From assembly GCA_900312665.1 (NCBI GenBank), contig ONZQ02000002.1:2393198-2457197 (forward strand): a stretch of 64,000 nucleotides of DNA, written 5' to 3'. The notes below the pieces were generated by a model. It saw nothing but the letters and a program-made list of their open reading frames with translations, made no database searches and was not told where the DNA came from. Positions 1 to 10,602 of the stretch are shown piece after piece. The stretch comes from Cephalotrichum gorgonifer. Its lineage: Eukaryota; Ascomycota; Sordariomycetes; Microascales; Microascaceae. Numbering within the stretch: the first letter of the stretch is position 1; the number at the start of each line of letters is the position of its first letter. A program made the translations under genes and the position numbers.

Positions 1-818
1 CGAGAACAGCGAGGTGGCCAAGGTGTACAGGGTCGACCTGATGGGGACGTTTGGGAACCTGATGTCCCGGGTTACCAAGTCGGAGAAGTGGAGCGTCCAG
101 GAAGCCGTAAAGGCGGAGACCGCGGCGGCCACGCCCGGGCCCTGTCCTATGGGACTAGAGACGCTTCGGGACGACGTGGCTGGGGAAATGGACGCCCTCC
201 GGCCGGACAAGGCCCTCGCCGTGATAATGGATTCCCTGAAAGAGGTACGTAAACGTATTCATTGATGTTCCTTCTCAACTGGGCCTCTCCGCTTCTTCCC
301 TTCCTTTTCTTTTCCTCTCATTATCCTCTTCGTTCCCCCCCTTGAAAAAAAAAAGGCTGTGTAGCTGACGGTTTCAGGGTAACAAATACATTGTGGCCTC
401 CGAGCCCTGGAATCTACCAGCCAACCTCAACTTCGTAATCTTCACCCTATCCGAGGCCCTCCGCATTTCGTCCATACTACTCCTCCCGTACATGCCGGAC
501 CGCGCCACGGAGGCGCTGGACCGGCTCGGCGTGGCGGCGGAGCGCCGCACGTTCGAGTACGCCGTCAAGGGTGCAGATGACAGTTACGGGGCGAAGCCTG
601 AGGGGGTAGTGGACGCGAGAGGCCGTGAGGCGTCTCTCTTCCCGCCCCTGCCCTCGCAGGAGTTCAAGCCGGAGGATGGGGAGCCGCTCGTTCTAGAGAG
701 GGAGGCGAAAAGGGAGGCGAAGAAGGCAGCGCAAAGAGAGAAGAGAGAGAAGAGGAGAGAGAAGAGGCAAGTGGAGAGGGAAGACCAGAATGGGGAGCAA
801 CAGGAGGAGACAAAATAG
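1..818 (+). CDS. MSM1: Mitochondrial methionyl-tRNA synthetase, C-terminal part (5' end outside window)
   Basis: This is the 3' end of a class I aminoacyl-tRNA synthetase gene that charges mitochondrial tRNA-Met. Visible exons are 1-244 and 378-818, joined across a 133-nt intron (donor GTACGT, acceptor TTTCAG); the frame continues from the left edge. The encoded part is the helical anticodon-binding domain, recognised by GNLMSRV near the start, then NKYIVASEPW and the run LRISSILLLPYMPDRATEALDRLGV, which matches the end of bacterial-type and mitochondrial MetRS. After that domain comes a lysine/arginine/glutamate-rich tail of about 45 residues that the core fold does not need. The catalytic Rossmann domain and KMSKS loop lie outside the window. 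The mitochondrial rather than cytosolic assignment rests on this anticodon-domain similarity, recalled rather than searched. Confidence 0.85.
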
Positions 819-1329
819 GAGCAAATGAGGACGGAGGGACGAGATAAACACATCCTGGAAGCGGAAGGCGAGCAGAAGTCTGCAGCGGCATCAGCGAGCT
901 TAGGTTAGACAGACACGTATGTGCTTCGTTGGTGGCGGAGGCGGAACTGTAAGATGAAGTTGTAGAGATATGTACTATATGAAATTAGAAAAAACTATTT
1001 AAAACTCGCTCTGGTGCGAGGCCGGCTCCTGCATGTAGTGGAAAGACAGCCCGGGCATGCTCAGCAGAATAAAAAGGGGAAGGGGGGTTTTCAAGGCAAG
1101 GGGTTGGCTGGTGGTGTAAGTCGGTTCGGATCGAATCGACCTGAAGCTTTTTTGGCGCTTCTGTATCAGAGTCAAAAAACCTCATATACAAAACAAAAAC
1201 ACCACAAAACACCGACGACGACGACACGCCGAATCGCCCCCCAAGACGAATGTTTCCGCTCGTTAATAGGACCAATATTTATTATTCTAGGAGCTATTTG
1301 GCATAAACACCCAACACTCGACTTCCAGG
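819..1329. other. Intergenic: MSM1 3' end and NAT9-like gene promoter
   Basis: Tandem (head-to-tail) spacer. It has an A-rich stretch near 986-1003 compatible with the upstream gene's 3' end, and an ACGACGACGAC run near 1214. I see no gene in it. Confidence 0.6.
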
Positions 1330-2326
1330 ATGAAGTTCAACGAACATATCGGTATGCGTCATCCTGGCCCTCACACTCACTCTCTCCCCTCGGTGAAATA
1401 AACTCCAGCGCTAACAACAGAGCCTCTCTCTCTCCCTTCTCGCCCAGCCGTCTCAACTCCCCGCCTCCTCCTGGTGCCATATGAAGCGCACCACGTCCCG
1501 CGGTACCACACCTGGATGAAAGACCCCGTACGTCTCTCCTCTCTTCGGGGATGAGTGAGCGGCGAGTGAGTGGGGGAAGGGGATAGAAACAGTCGAAGGA
1601 AATCAAGAAAAGGGTTGCTAACTTGGGTGCGATCTAAAAAAGGAGATCCAAGAACTCACCGCCTCAGAACCCCTCTCCCTAGATGAAGAATACGAGAACC
1701 AGGTGGAGTGGAGGCAGAGCGGTGACAAGCTCACCTTCATCCTCTGCCTGCCCCGCCCCCAAACCCTTGCCTCAGATGGGGCGCCAGGAGTCGACAGCGC
1801 TGAGAGCGGGGGTGGGGCCGTCAGGGCAGGCGTAGACGACGCCGAGGACAGGATGGTAGGCGACATCAACCTCTTCATATACCCCGACCAGGAGGAGGAG
1901 GACTCCGACCGGTCTCCCGACGACGGCGGCGTGCGGAGGGTCTTCGGCGAGGTGGACGTCATGGTAGCTTCGTCCGAGCACAGGAGGAAGGGGCTAGGCA
2001 AGGCGGCCGTGAAGACCCTGCTCGGCTTCATGAGGCGGAACCTGAGCGCCATCCTGTCCGAGTATGCCCTCTCCTCGGCGCAGGCGGAGGGTGGTGGGGA
2101 CGGACGGGGGCAGGGTCCCGTGGAGCTGACTCGGCTCGTGGTCAAGATAAAGGACAAAAACGAGGCGAGCAAAATTCTGTTTGGGGGACTCGGGTTCGTT
2201 CCCAACGGGGGCGTGAATTACTTTGGCGAGGTGGAGATGGTCTTTGAGGGTCTCGGGGGGGCGTTGCCCTGGGAAGACGAGGACCGGGAGAGCTACGAGG
2301 AAGTTCAGTACAGTATGGGTGGCTGA
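1330..2326 (+). CDS. NAT9-like GNAT N-acetyltransferase
   Basis: A GNAT-family acetyltransferase of the NAT9 group (acetyl-CoA-dependent, predicted cytosolic). Three exons: 1330-1351, 1448-1527 and 1643-2326, giving about 261 residues. The first exon has only 22 nt (MKFNEHI plus one base). The second supplies the family N-terminus, RLLLVPYEAHHVPRYHTWM, and the third continues with the ELTASEPLSLDEEYE stretch typical of NAT9. The acetyl-CoA pyrophosphate loop is EHRRKGLGKAAV, about residues 146-156 (pattern R-x-x-G-x-G/A). An acidic, low-complexity insertion separates the N-terminal lobe from the core. The intron before exon 3 has a GCTAAC branch site at about 1616 and an AAG acceptor. The gene is convergent with the RING/IBR-like gene downstream. 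Human NAT9 has been linked to tubulin and microtubule stability; the fungal substrate is not apparent. Confidence 0.88.
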
Positions 2327-2844
2327 ATAGCTCTCATCGACTTAGGCCGACCAGGGAGGAGTTTTAATTCAACAAGTTCTGCCTCCTCCCTTCTCTCTAC
2401 AAGCACGAGTACAAGCAGGGCATCGTCACACAAGTAATAGGGCAAAGGTTTTCAATCACCACATGCGTATATTCCAGATGACTCCCACACTGTCAGAACT
2501 GAGGGTGAGGGATCTCGTGAAAGCGATGCCAGTTTTCATATTTCTTTGAGAGAGCTGTTATATCGAGAGGATAGGCCATTCTGCGGTACTAGTTGGCACT
2601 GGGTGCAGTATAGCATGAGCTGAACTCAGAGTAAACCTTACCAACTCCTAAAGTAGGATAAAAGCTTGCCAGTGTCAAAGCTTCAGTAAAAGAGGAGTCC
2701 TCTGTGACTAGCTTGCCTGAACCTCGCAACTTTGAAGAGATAGAGCAGTTGGGTCTAGCTATCTTCAGCAATCGATATTCTACCTCTCCCCCTATCCTTC
2801 CAGGCTGTCAAATATCAGCAGATCTAAAATCGATGGTATAGCGG
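2327..2844. other. Intergenic between convergent genes
   Basis: 3' flanks of the NAT9-like gene (+) and the zinc-finger gene (-). AT content is higher than in the flanking genes. No gene seen. Confidence 0.6.
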
Positions 2845-4802
2845 TCAGGCATCGTCCACCCATTGCTGGACGGACCACGGTTGAGCATACAGCTCCCCGC
2901 CACAGCCCTCGCATCGCGATGTGTCAGATCCCTCCTCGCACACCTGGCCCCGGACACACCCCGGCTCGGAGCACCACACAAACCCCGGACTCGCAACGAG
3001 TTTTGAATTCATCCATGCCCAGTCGTAACTCTCTCGAACACTCGGCGCCAGGCATGCCCGGAACTCTTCGGGCATCAGGACGTACTGATGGTCCCGCAAC
3101 GACAGACAGAAGACCTTGTCGGGAATCTGCCTCACAGCTTGAGTATCAAAGCTGATGTGCAGCTGAAGACACTTTATGCACACGTGGGGGCGCCTCGAGC
3201 AGTGGCCATTGAAGTTGAGGGGGAAGTTCAGCAAGTGCAGAGACCAGCCCGGGGTAAAAGGAGGACCCTGTCCGGCACACTGGGACATTGTCATGAGCCA
3301 CTTTCGCCTATCCCGGATTTCGACCTCGTAAATGTCAAGTTGACAATAGGCACATCTTCGCGTACTTGATTCTCGACGCAAAAGCTTAGTTAGAACCGGT
3401 ATTTCGTCTTTCGACTCGCTAGACGCACTCATCGAGACCACGGTGTCATCAACTGCGATCCGGAGCAAACGCGGGTTCCTGGCCGCCTCAGAGATCGTCA
3501 TCATATAGCCATTACTTCTCAAGATATGAGCCGTCTTCTCTCCCATTTCTCTGGATTCGGGGCTCATATCCGGCAATTCTTGCTTGATAATGTCCCGCAT
3601 CTCTGATAGCACTCGATAGCTATGCAAAGCAGCTGTTAGCACGTCCATGGTATAGGAAAGGGGCTCACCTACCAAGACTCCATGAATAGCTGGTCTTTCT
3701 TTGGCAGCAACACGCTAAACGACCCGGCGCCGCCTCTTTTGGGGATATGCCCAAGGTACTTTGAGCACCCATCAACAGGGCACTCGAATCGGACACCATC
3801 CCGGGTCGTCCAAAGGGCGGTATCAAAAGCCCCAAGCACATGCTGCACAGTACATGTTGTGCACACCTTGTGGACACATCGACTTTGTGTCTTCCACTCG
3901 GGAAATTCATCAAGCACCTGCAGGTCCATCTTCGGACTATTGACCCAGATTTTATAATCTTCGCACAAAATGCACTGTTGAAGCCGCAACTCCGTTTCCG
4001 AGGATGGTTGGCCGCCCAGTTTCGTGTGCAATTCGCGTAGCAGAGACAGCGCCTCGTCGGGGCGGAGCTTAGTCGAAAGAATTTCGGCATCCACCTGATC
4101 TAGCGTGAGAAGTGCTGGATGCGCGTTTGGGTGGCTGGGAATCGGATCCAAAACCCCTCGAGACCAGAGTAGGACAAGAGCGCGAGCATCCAAGCCCGCT
4201 AGAACCACTATGTCAACCAAACTCCTCTTTCTCTTCCGCCCACGCCGGACACTGACGCTCTTTCTATCGGGCTCTGGGGCTTGATCCTGAGATCTTCGTT
4301 CGACGCTCGGAGTGGGAGTTCCACAAGAATAATTGGACCTTGGATTCGTACCATAGCTGAATGACGCCGGCGTGTCAGAGTGACTTGACTTGACAGGGCT
4401 CGGCGGCTCCCATGTCCCAAGGTCAGGTTGGGCAGCCGTATCAGTGCCAACAGGTGTTTGAGCGAATTGTGTGTTGGGATTGCTCTGCAGCTGCAAGTTA
4501 GTACTCATATATCGTCCAAGGACAGTCCCTTCCTCCGCAGCATCCGCTTTGTCCATCCGTTCATGGATGTACTCCAGCTTGCTACGAATCCCAAGTTCAA
4601 CGCAGACAGCGTCTTGCTTGTCGATTTCGTCGTGGACGTAGGTCTTTCTCGGGGTGCTTTTGCCGCCTTGTCCGATAATGATGTCGAGGATATCGTTCTG
4701 AGCGCGCCGATTATCCATGGCGAGGGCCTCGGAACTCAGCACGAAGTTTGAGGAGATATCGGAAAGGAGGACTCGGCCTCGGTTCCTCGGCGCGGGAGCC
4801 AT
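2845..4802 (-). CDS. RING-finger / IBR-like zinc protein, putative ubiquitin ligase
   Basis: Predicted 634-residue protein from two exons (4802-3673 and 3619-2845), joined across a 53-nt intron with GTAGGT donor and GCTAAC branch site. Residues 1-270 are mostly disordered, with a basic RRGRKRKRS stretch that could be a nuclear localisation signal. A full RING-HC pattern follows at about 277-346: CILC, then CVHKVCTTC, then CPVDGC. Exon 2 carries a second cysteine cluster (CAYC ... HCSRRPHVCIKC) and, near the C-terminus, WCSEPGC ... CEGCGG, which resembles the first half of an IBR module before the protein stops. Known: RING1-IBR-RING2 proteins are E3 ubiquitin ligases. Inferred: this is a divergent relative; a canonical catalytic RING2 cysteine is not evident, so ligase activity is unproven. 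The start is the first ATG of a long open frame. Confidence 0.72.
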
Positions 4803-5464
4803 GACGCTTGGGGGTTATACCCATTCAAACTGGGGTATGTGTGACAGGGAGAGGTGGAAGGATAATGGACAGCGGATATGTGGAGGTGAATCCCTTTCGA
4901 GGGACGGAGGGAAAGTCAGGACGGGTGACCGCCACTCTTAACTGAGATCATCGAGTCTCCAGAGTAAGATGGAACGGACGGTCCTTCCTTTTCCACTTTC
5001 CACTTTCCTCTTTGAACCACATTAGGATTTCAATGCAGTTCATTTAACTCAAGGAAGGTACGATCCCCAGGGAGGTGACTGGGGTTTCGGAATTTCAAAT
5101 CGTAGAGCAACCTTGCTTGACTGGTTTGTTTGAGTCTCATCCTCATACGCATCATCGAGCCCTTCCTTCTTCCTTCGTATCTGAGTGCTCGTAGCGTAGG
5201 CTTCTTCTACTGGCGTACAAGTGACGGATGGGCGACAAGAGAAGGGGTGGCCAGCAAAGCGAAATGTACTCATCAAGACACCGGCTCGCGTCCCACGCTA
5301 CCCTCGTTCATGTCAGACATTATGCCATTACTTCTATATATAACGTGCTCCCTATGGGTATACTCAAGCTATGCAACTCACACAGCCCACACTCCCCTAC
5401 TCCTCACTTTCCATCAGTGAATGGGAGAAGAGAACAAAAACCACACACCCTCGGGGCGCGTCCC
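4803..5464. other. Intergenic: zinc-finger gene promoter and permease 3' flank
   Basis: Spacer between two minus-strand genes. A pyrimidine-rich stretch at about 4981-5010 reads as purine-rich on the coding strand. No gene seen. Confidence 0.55.
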
Positions 5465-7371
5465 CTACTTCCAAAACATCCACCACTTCCTCCCCTCTAT
5501 CATGCTTTTCCTCTTCGTCACCTCGTCTCTCCCCATGATCCTCCAGAAGTAGACCGGCACGCCCGCCACTACGAACGTCACGACGATGAGCGTCTGCAGC
5601 GGCTGTGCGAACACGGCCCTGCTCAGCAGGAACAGGCTCACGCAGCAGAAGATGATGGGCGTCGTGATCCACACGCGGTAGGGCCTCTCGAGGTTCGGCT
5701 CCTTGACCCGGAGGATGATGAGGCCGAGCACGGTGAGGAAGTAGAACGTGTAGCCCGCGACGCCGTAGAACGAGAGCAGCGTCGAGAACTCCCCGACGCC
5801 CACGTACGCGCTCGTGAGGCAGAAGTTCAGCAGGAGCGCGTACACGGGGGTGTTGAACAGATCGCCGTCCTGGTCGCCGATGAGGCCGCGCAGCCGCTTG
5901 GTGACCCAGCTCCGCGTGCGCTGCGTCGAGAGCTGCTGCGGCTCGCGCTCGCGGAACCCGATACGGGTGAAGAAGGACGGGAGATACCCCTCCTTGCCGG
6001 CCGCGTAGACGAGGCGCGACGAGGTGAAGGTGGAGGAGTTGAGCGCGCCGAGGCACGAGGCTGAGACGATGAGGGCGAAGATGAGAGAGCCGGCGGCGCC
6101 GAACACCTTGGCGCCGAACATGACGGCTACGGTGTTGGTCGCGTTGATGGTCTCGAGGGGGAGTACGAGGAAATAGCCGACGTTGGCGAGGACGTAGAAC
6201 AGGATCACGAGGGGCATCGCCGAGTGTATTACCCTCGGGAGATCGCGGGTAGGATTGCGGAATTCGCCCACAACGTAGTTTGTCTTCGTCCTGTCAGAAA
6301 AGGCATCTCAACCGGGGAGAGTGGTCGGTAGATTAGAATTTTTAAACTCACATTGTCCCAGCCATCATACGCCCACAGCCCGGCGTACAGGGCCAGGGCC
6401 CACGCCGAGAGGTCCGACGACGTCCCCTCGAACCAAGAGTGCTCCTTCCAGTCGCGGCTCGCCTCTCCCGAGGACGAGAACCCCGTGGCCGCCACGACGA
6501 TGCCGATGACGGTGACGCCGATCAAGGCGATGAACTTGAGGAACATGAGCATGTCGTTGATGCGCGTCCCCAGCCTCGTCGACACGCAGTTGAGGAACGT
6601 GACCAGCATGAGCCCCATCAGCGCCACGGCCTTGGTGATCCAGGGATTTATCGTCTCCGCCTCGGCGCCTATGACGGCGCGCACGAGGTACTCCCCCATG
6701 ATGATGGCGATGATGGCCGCGCTCCCGGGCTTCAGCACCAGCAGCGCCACCCACGCGAACAGGAAGCCGGCGATCTCGCCGAAGATCTTGCCAAGGTACA
6801 CCTGCGCGCCGCCGTTGAGCGGTATCGCGCCCCCGAGCTCCGCGAAGCTCGACGCCCCCGTCCACGCCAGCACGCCCGCGACGACCCACACCACGAGCGC
6901 GGCGCCAGGAGACCCGACGTTCGAGCTCACCTGGCTCGGCGACGAGAAGACGCCGGACCCGATGATGAGCCCCACGACGAGCGACAGCCCGTTCATGTAC
7001 GTCAGGGTCTTCCGCTTCTCCAGCGACGCGCCCCCGAGCCCCCCGGCGCCCTGGGCCCCCGGCGCCGTGGCGCCTATGGGCGCGTACCCGCCCGCGCCGG
7101 CGGTCGAGCTGAGAGGGAAGAGGTTCGCGGCGAAGTCGAAGGTCGACGAGACGGAGGAGTAGGTCCGAGCGCGCATGCCCCTCGCGGCGGGGTTGGCGCT
7201 GTCGAGGGGGTCTTCGTGCTCGAGGGACGCCTTGCGGGAGGAGGAGAGGCTGGGGCGCGAGGAGGGGGTCTGGGAGGTGGCGTCGGCGTCGGCGCTGGAG
7301 CTGGCGAGGGACGCGAGTTCGAGGGAGTCCCGCGAGTGGGAGGGGAAGACGGAGGTATACTGAGACGCCAT
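5465..7371 (-). CDS. Mup1/Mup3-type methionine (amino-acid) permease
   Basis: APC-superfamily transporter of the L-type/methionine-permease group, predicted 612 residues with about 12 membrane segments, in the plasma membrane or an endomembrane. Exons 7371-6352 and 6283-5465. Recognition points are the first helix GLIIGSGVFSSPSQV, then ASSFAELGGAIPLNGGAQVYL, then KPGSAAIIAIIMGEY, and across the intron GWDN-TNYVVGEFRNPTRDLPR, all typical of Mup-like carriers. The roughly 120-residue N-terminus is cytosolic, Ser-rich and low-complexity, as in permeases controlled by ubiquitin-dependent endocytosis. Splicing detail: a CAG lies 8 nt upstream of the AAG acceptor used here, but only the second keeps the frame. 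Substrate is inferred from family; other neutral amino acids are possible. The gene is divergent from FAM32A. Confidence 0.88.
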
Positions 7372-8198
7372 GGCCGAGGTCTGGGCGCGGCCGATGGGTC
7401 TTATGGTGCGGTGTTAGGTCGTTGCTCTCCCCGGCGAGTCTATGTGCCGCGCAAGGAGAGTGATGTAGGGAATGCAACGATAGCGATGGTGTTTCTATTC
7501 TTCCGGTCTATAGCATGACGACGCGGATATGCAATGGGTATGATGCTGAAGTGTCGAGGGCTATGCCGCGCGGGTGAAAACTGGCAACAAACAAAGTCGT
7601 ATACTGCGGTTCGTCTCTGAAATTAAGCGGAAAGGAGTAAAACGGATGGGTTTGGGGAAGAAACAGTGTGATCTTCAAAGATCACCGAGGAAAAGCAAGT
7701 CGCCCGGGTGTTGCTGCCGTGCTCGCGGCTATCAACTAGAAGCGAAAGAAAAGGGGCGTGTCCACCGTAAGAGTCGATGGGCTATTAAAATGTAATGATG
7801 TTCAAGCGTTCTGGTACGTGCAAGATCAAGGACGGGTCTTGAAAAGGGACTGAACGGGGAGTCCGAGATCAAAGGACAGAATCCAAATGTGTACTTGGTT
7901 GAATCCTGATTATGACGTACTAATGGCAGTTTAGCGAAAGCGTTTTCCTAGTATCACCGGGTGCCGATCCCTGGTTTGTTAAAAATACGGTGTCAAACCT
8001 TTTATCCCTGTTCCGCCCGGCATCCAATGATGGGTTCGGTGGATCCCCACATCCCCCCTGCAAACCCAAAATACCCATGCTGACATAATATCTCCGACAC
8101 CCATTCAACCTCACTCAACCTACTCGTCGCTGTCTAGCCACGATCCCGCCTTCCCAGTTTTCCAACCCCCCCTTTAGCGCGTTCTCAAACTTCGCCAG
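7372..8198. promoter_or_regulatory. Divergent intergenic region, permease / FAM32A
   Basis: 827-bp region between two divergent starts, presumably holding both promoters. A pyrimidine-rich stretch precedes the FAM32A ATG. No gene and no clear TATA box seen. Confidence 0.5.
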
Positions 8199-8732
8199 AT
8201 GCCCCTCGACGACTACTCCTCAGCTGGGGGCGGCGCCCTCCGGCTAAAAGGCGCAAAAGTGACGAAAAAGAAGAAGAAGAAGGATAAGGGGAGCAGTCTC
8301 GAGAAGGCGCTCTCCGGTGGCGACACCACCGTCGCGAAGACGGATCAGGACGCCGCGGAAGGGATGAGCGACGGCGAGATAGCGAGGAAGAGGAGGGACG
8401 AGGAGGAGAAGGCACGACCGTTGCCAAAGAAGACGGAGGCGGAGAGGGTGATTGAGCAACTGAAACGGAAACGGGTAAGACAATACCCCTCCCTATTCCC
8501 TATTCCCCCCCTTCCCCTTTCTCGCCGCGCGCCAGTCCCGTGGTAGGAAGAGGAACTATTTATCGCTTGAGAATACTAACTGGGGTTGAAAAACTAGTTC
8601 CTCGAGATGGCGGAGAACCCCGAGTCGAGGCCCGAGCTCCTGAAGACGCACAAGGATAGGGTGGAGGAGCTGAACAGCTTCCTCTCAAAGCTCTCGGAGC
8701 ACAACGACATGCCCAAGATCGGACCTGGTTAA
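8199..8732 (+). CDS. FAM32A-family spliceosomal protein
   Basis: Small basic protein of 136 residues from two exons (8199-8474 and 8598-8732). It starts with a lysine cluster (KVTKKKKKKDKG), has a charged middle, and ends with the family signature: KKTEAERVIEQLKRKR, then KTHKDRVEELNSFLSKLSEHNDMPKIGPG. In human FAM32A the C-terminal tail reaches into the active site of the late spliceosome and stabilises the 3' splice site before exon ligation. The conserved tail here suggests the same nuclear role. The intron has donor GTAAGA and acceptor CTAG and lies between the conserved KRKR and FLEMAE. The gene converges on the Ser/Thr-rich membrane protein gene. Confidence 0.85.
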
Positions 8733-8751
8733 CGGGCAACGGGCAACGGGC
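8731..8751. repeat. AACGGGC tandem heptamer, three copies
   Basis: Three consecutive 7-bp units (AACGGGC) begin inside the FAM32A stop codon and extend into the 3' flank. Short simple repeat; function unknown. Confidence 0.7.
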
Positions 8752-9447
8752 GGGGAGCGTTTGTTTGTACGGAACGGCATCACGGGAGTTTTATCAGGGC
8801 AACGGTGTTTTTCTGTTCTTTGTCTCGTTTTGGGTTGGAATACCCTCGTTTTAGCACTGGATGAATGATAACTGGACTGAAACAAGGACCTATCATGGCT
8901 GTACCCCTGGTGTTATTTCAACCGCTTCAGTGGAGAGGTTTCAATGGTGCGTTAGGCAACGGTGGGCTTGTAAGACACCGATTAACATGAATGTAAACAC
9001 GCACCCTAAAGGCAAACAATCGCTATTCATGCCATTCCAGCTATATGTATCCTCGACACCACATGTATGTATTGTACTATGTGCGAGTAAAGATCGTGTT
9101 GGCTCTGAGCCAAAATTTTCCCCCCCCCCGAGGCCCCGAAGGCAGGAGCACAATGCCGGCCAGTCCTTTGTGCCGACAGCTTCTGTGTACATTCTCCTCC
9201 TCCCACCTTGCCGTGAAGCCATGTTGATGCAGTCCCAGTCTATATATCCCACCTTTCCCTTTTCCCAGGTCGCTATGATGTAAAAAATGAATGGACGTAA
9301 AAAGAGTATTACAAGAAATAAGGAATGTAACGACTTCCTCGAAGTCTCCAATGCTGAGAGAAAAAAAACACACTGATAACCCCCATCAGACACGAGCGTG
9401 GATTGCGTTTCGCCCTGGCGTGTGTGGAGGGAAGAAGGTCCTAGGGC
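8733..9447. other. Intergenic between convergent genes
   Basis: 3' flanks of FAM32A and the membrane-protein gene. Contains a C10 run at about 9121. No gene seen. Confidence 0.55.
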
Positions 9448-10602
9448 TTAGAGGACCAAGAAGGCACCCGCGACGCCCATGACGGCGGGGACGAGGGCAA
9501 AGCCGAACTTGGGCGCGGCGTCGTCCTGGAGACCGGGGTCGCTGCTGCTGCCGGCGTTGCTGTCCGACGTAGGATTAACGTCGTAGAACGAGGTCGACGT
9601 GATGGTGGTAACAACTCCGTCGGGGCGGGTGGAGGTCATGGTGGTGGCGCTGTGAGTGGTCTTCTTGTCCGAGGTGGTGGAATCTATCGAGATATCTACG
9701 TTAGCAACATCCCTCTCTCCCAAGTTGACCCTGGGGGTTTACGGTCGATGGGGAAAGATGGTGAAAAGATGGAGAAGGGGGCAGTCATCCTGGTTCAACT
9801 TTGAACTGGGTGGGATGGTGGAAGGGGAAGGGGTGCGCGCAGTCGGAAAACCGATAAAGACTAGGCCAAAAGCAAAGCAGATCGGGGTCCCCGACCACGT
9901 ACCAGGGATTTTGGATGAAGAAGAGGTGGATGTGGGCTTAGAGGAAGTAGAGCTTGGGGTGTTCGAGCTAGACGTAGAAGGAATGTCGGACGATGACGTA
10001 CCCTTGCCATCGTCGTTGTTGTCGGTGGGGGTCGGCGTAGGCTTGTTGTCCTCCGTGGTGGTAGGGGTCTTGGTGGGCTCCTTCGTGGTGGTGGTAGACG
10101 ACTTGGTGGGCTCCTGGGTGGGGGTAGGCTCCTTGGTAGTCGACTTGGTAGGGGTCTGGGTGGGCTCCTTGGTCGTCGGGTCGTCTTGGGTCGGCGTGGG
10201 GTCAGTCTTGGAGGAAGTCTCGCTGGGCTGGGGCTCCTCGGAGGTGGAGTTGTTATCGGCCTGGCGCTTCACGACGTGGACGATGGCGTGGTTCTCGCGC
10301 ACAACCTCGGGCGAGGGGGAGATATCGAGCTGTGCGAGGGACAGGTCGGCGAGGGCGGCCTGGCTCTCGGCGGCGGCGGCGTGGTGCCTCCTGCACGCGG
10401 CTATCCTGGGGCCGAGAGCGATGGCGAAGGTGACGATTACGCTTACGAACAGGGCAGCGAGTAGGTGCCTGGAAGCCCTCTTCCTCCTCCTCTGTTCCGT
10501 GGTCTGGCTGGTGGTGGTGGCCAGTTCGGGGTTGTTAAGGGCCAGCTTCTCCTCGGGGGTGAGGAGCCCGGCCTCCAGGTTGTTCTCTCCGGCGGTTACC
10601 AT
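9448..10602 (-). CDS. Ser/Thr/Pro-rich single-pass membrane or wall protein
   Basis: Not recognised as a known family. Predicted 311 residues from exons 10602-9903 and 9683-9448. It has a roughly 45-residue charged N-terminal head, one hydrophobic segment (HLLAALFVSVIVTFAIALG, about 46-64), and a long Thr/Ser/Pro-rich stalk with repeated TKEPT units. The C-terminus ends in a small-residue patch (NAGSSSD) and a hydrophobic tail (FALVPAVMGVAGAFLVL). The tail looks like a GPI-attachment signal, but the N-terminal hydrophobic segment is preceded by too long a head for an ordinary signal peptide, so a type II membrane protein is equally possible. The 219-nt intron uses donor GTACGT and a GCTAAC...GATAG 3' end, the choice that keeps the frame; unspliced, translation ends 56 codons later with a different tail. 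Heavy O-mannosylation of the stalk is likely. Confidence 0.62.

Noticed and set aside
5228..6064. Long plus-strand frame of 278 codons antisense to the permease gene
   Set aside because: Shadow frame caused by the GC-rich third positions of the permease exon; the minus strand encodes a clear transporter.
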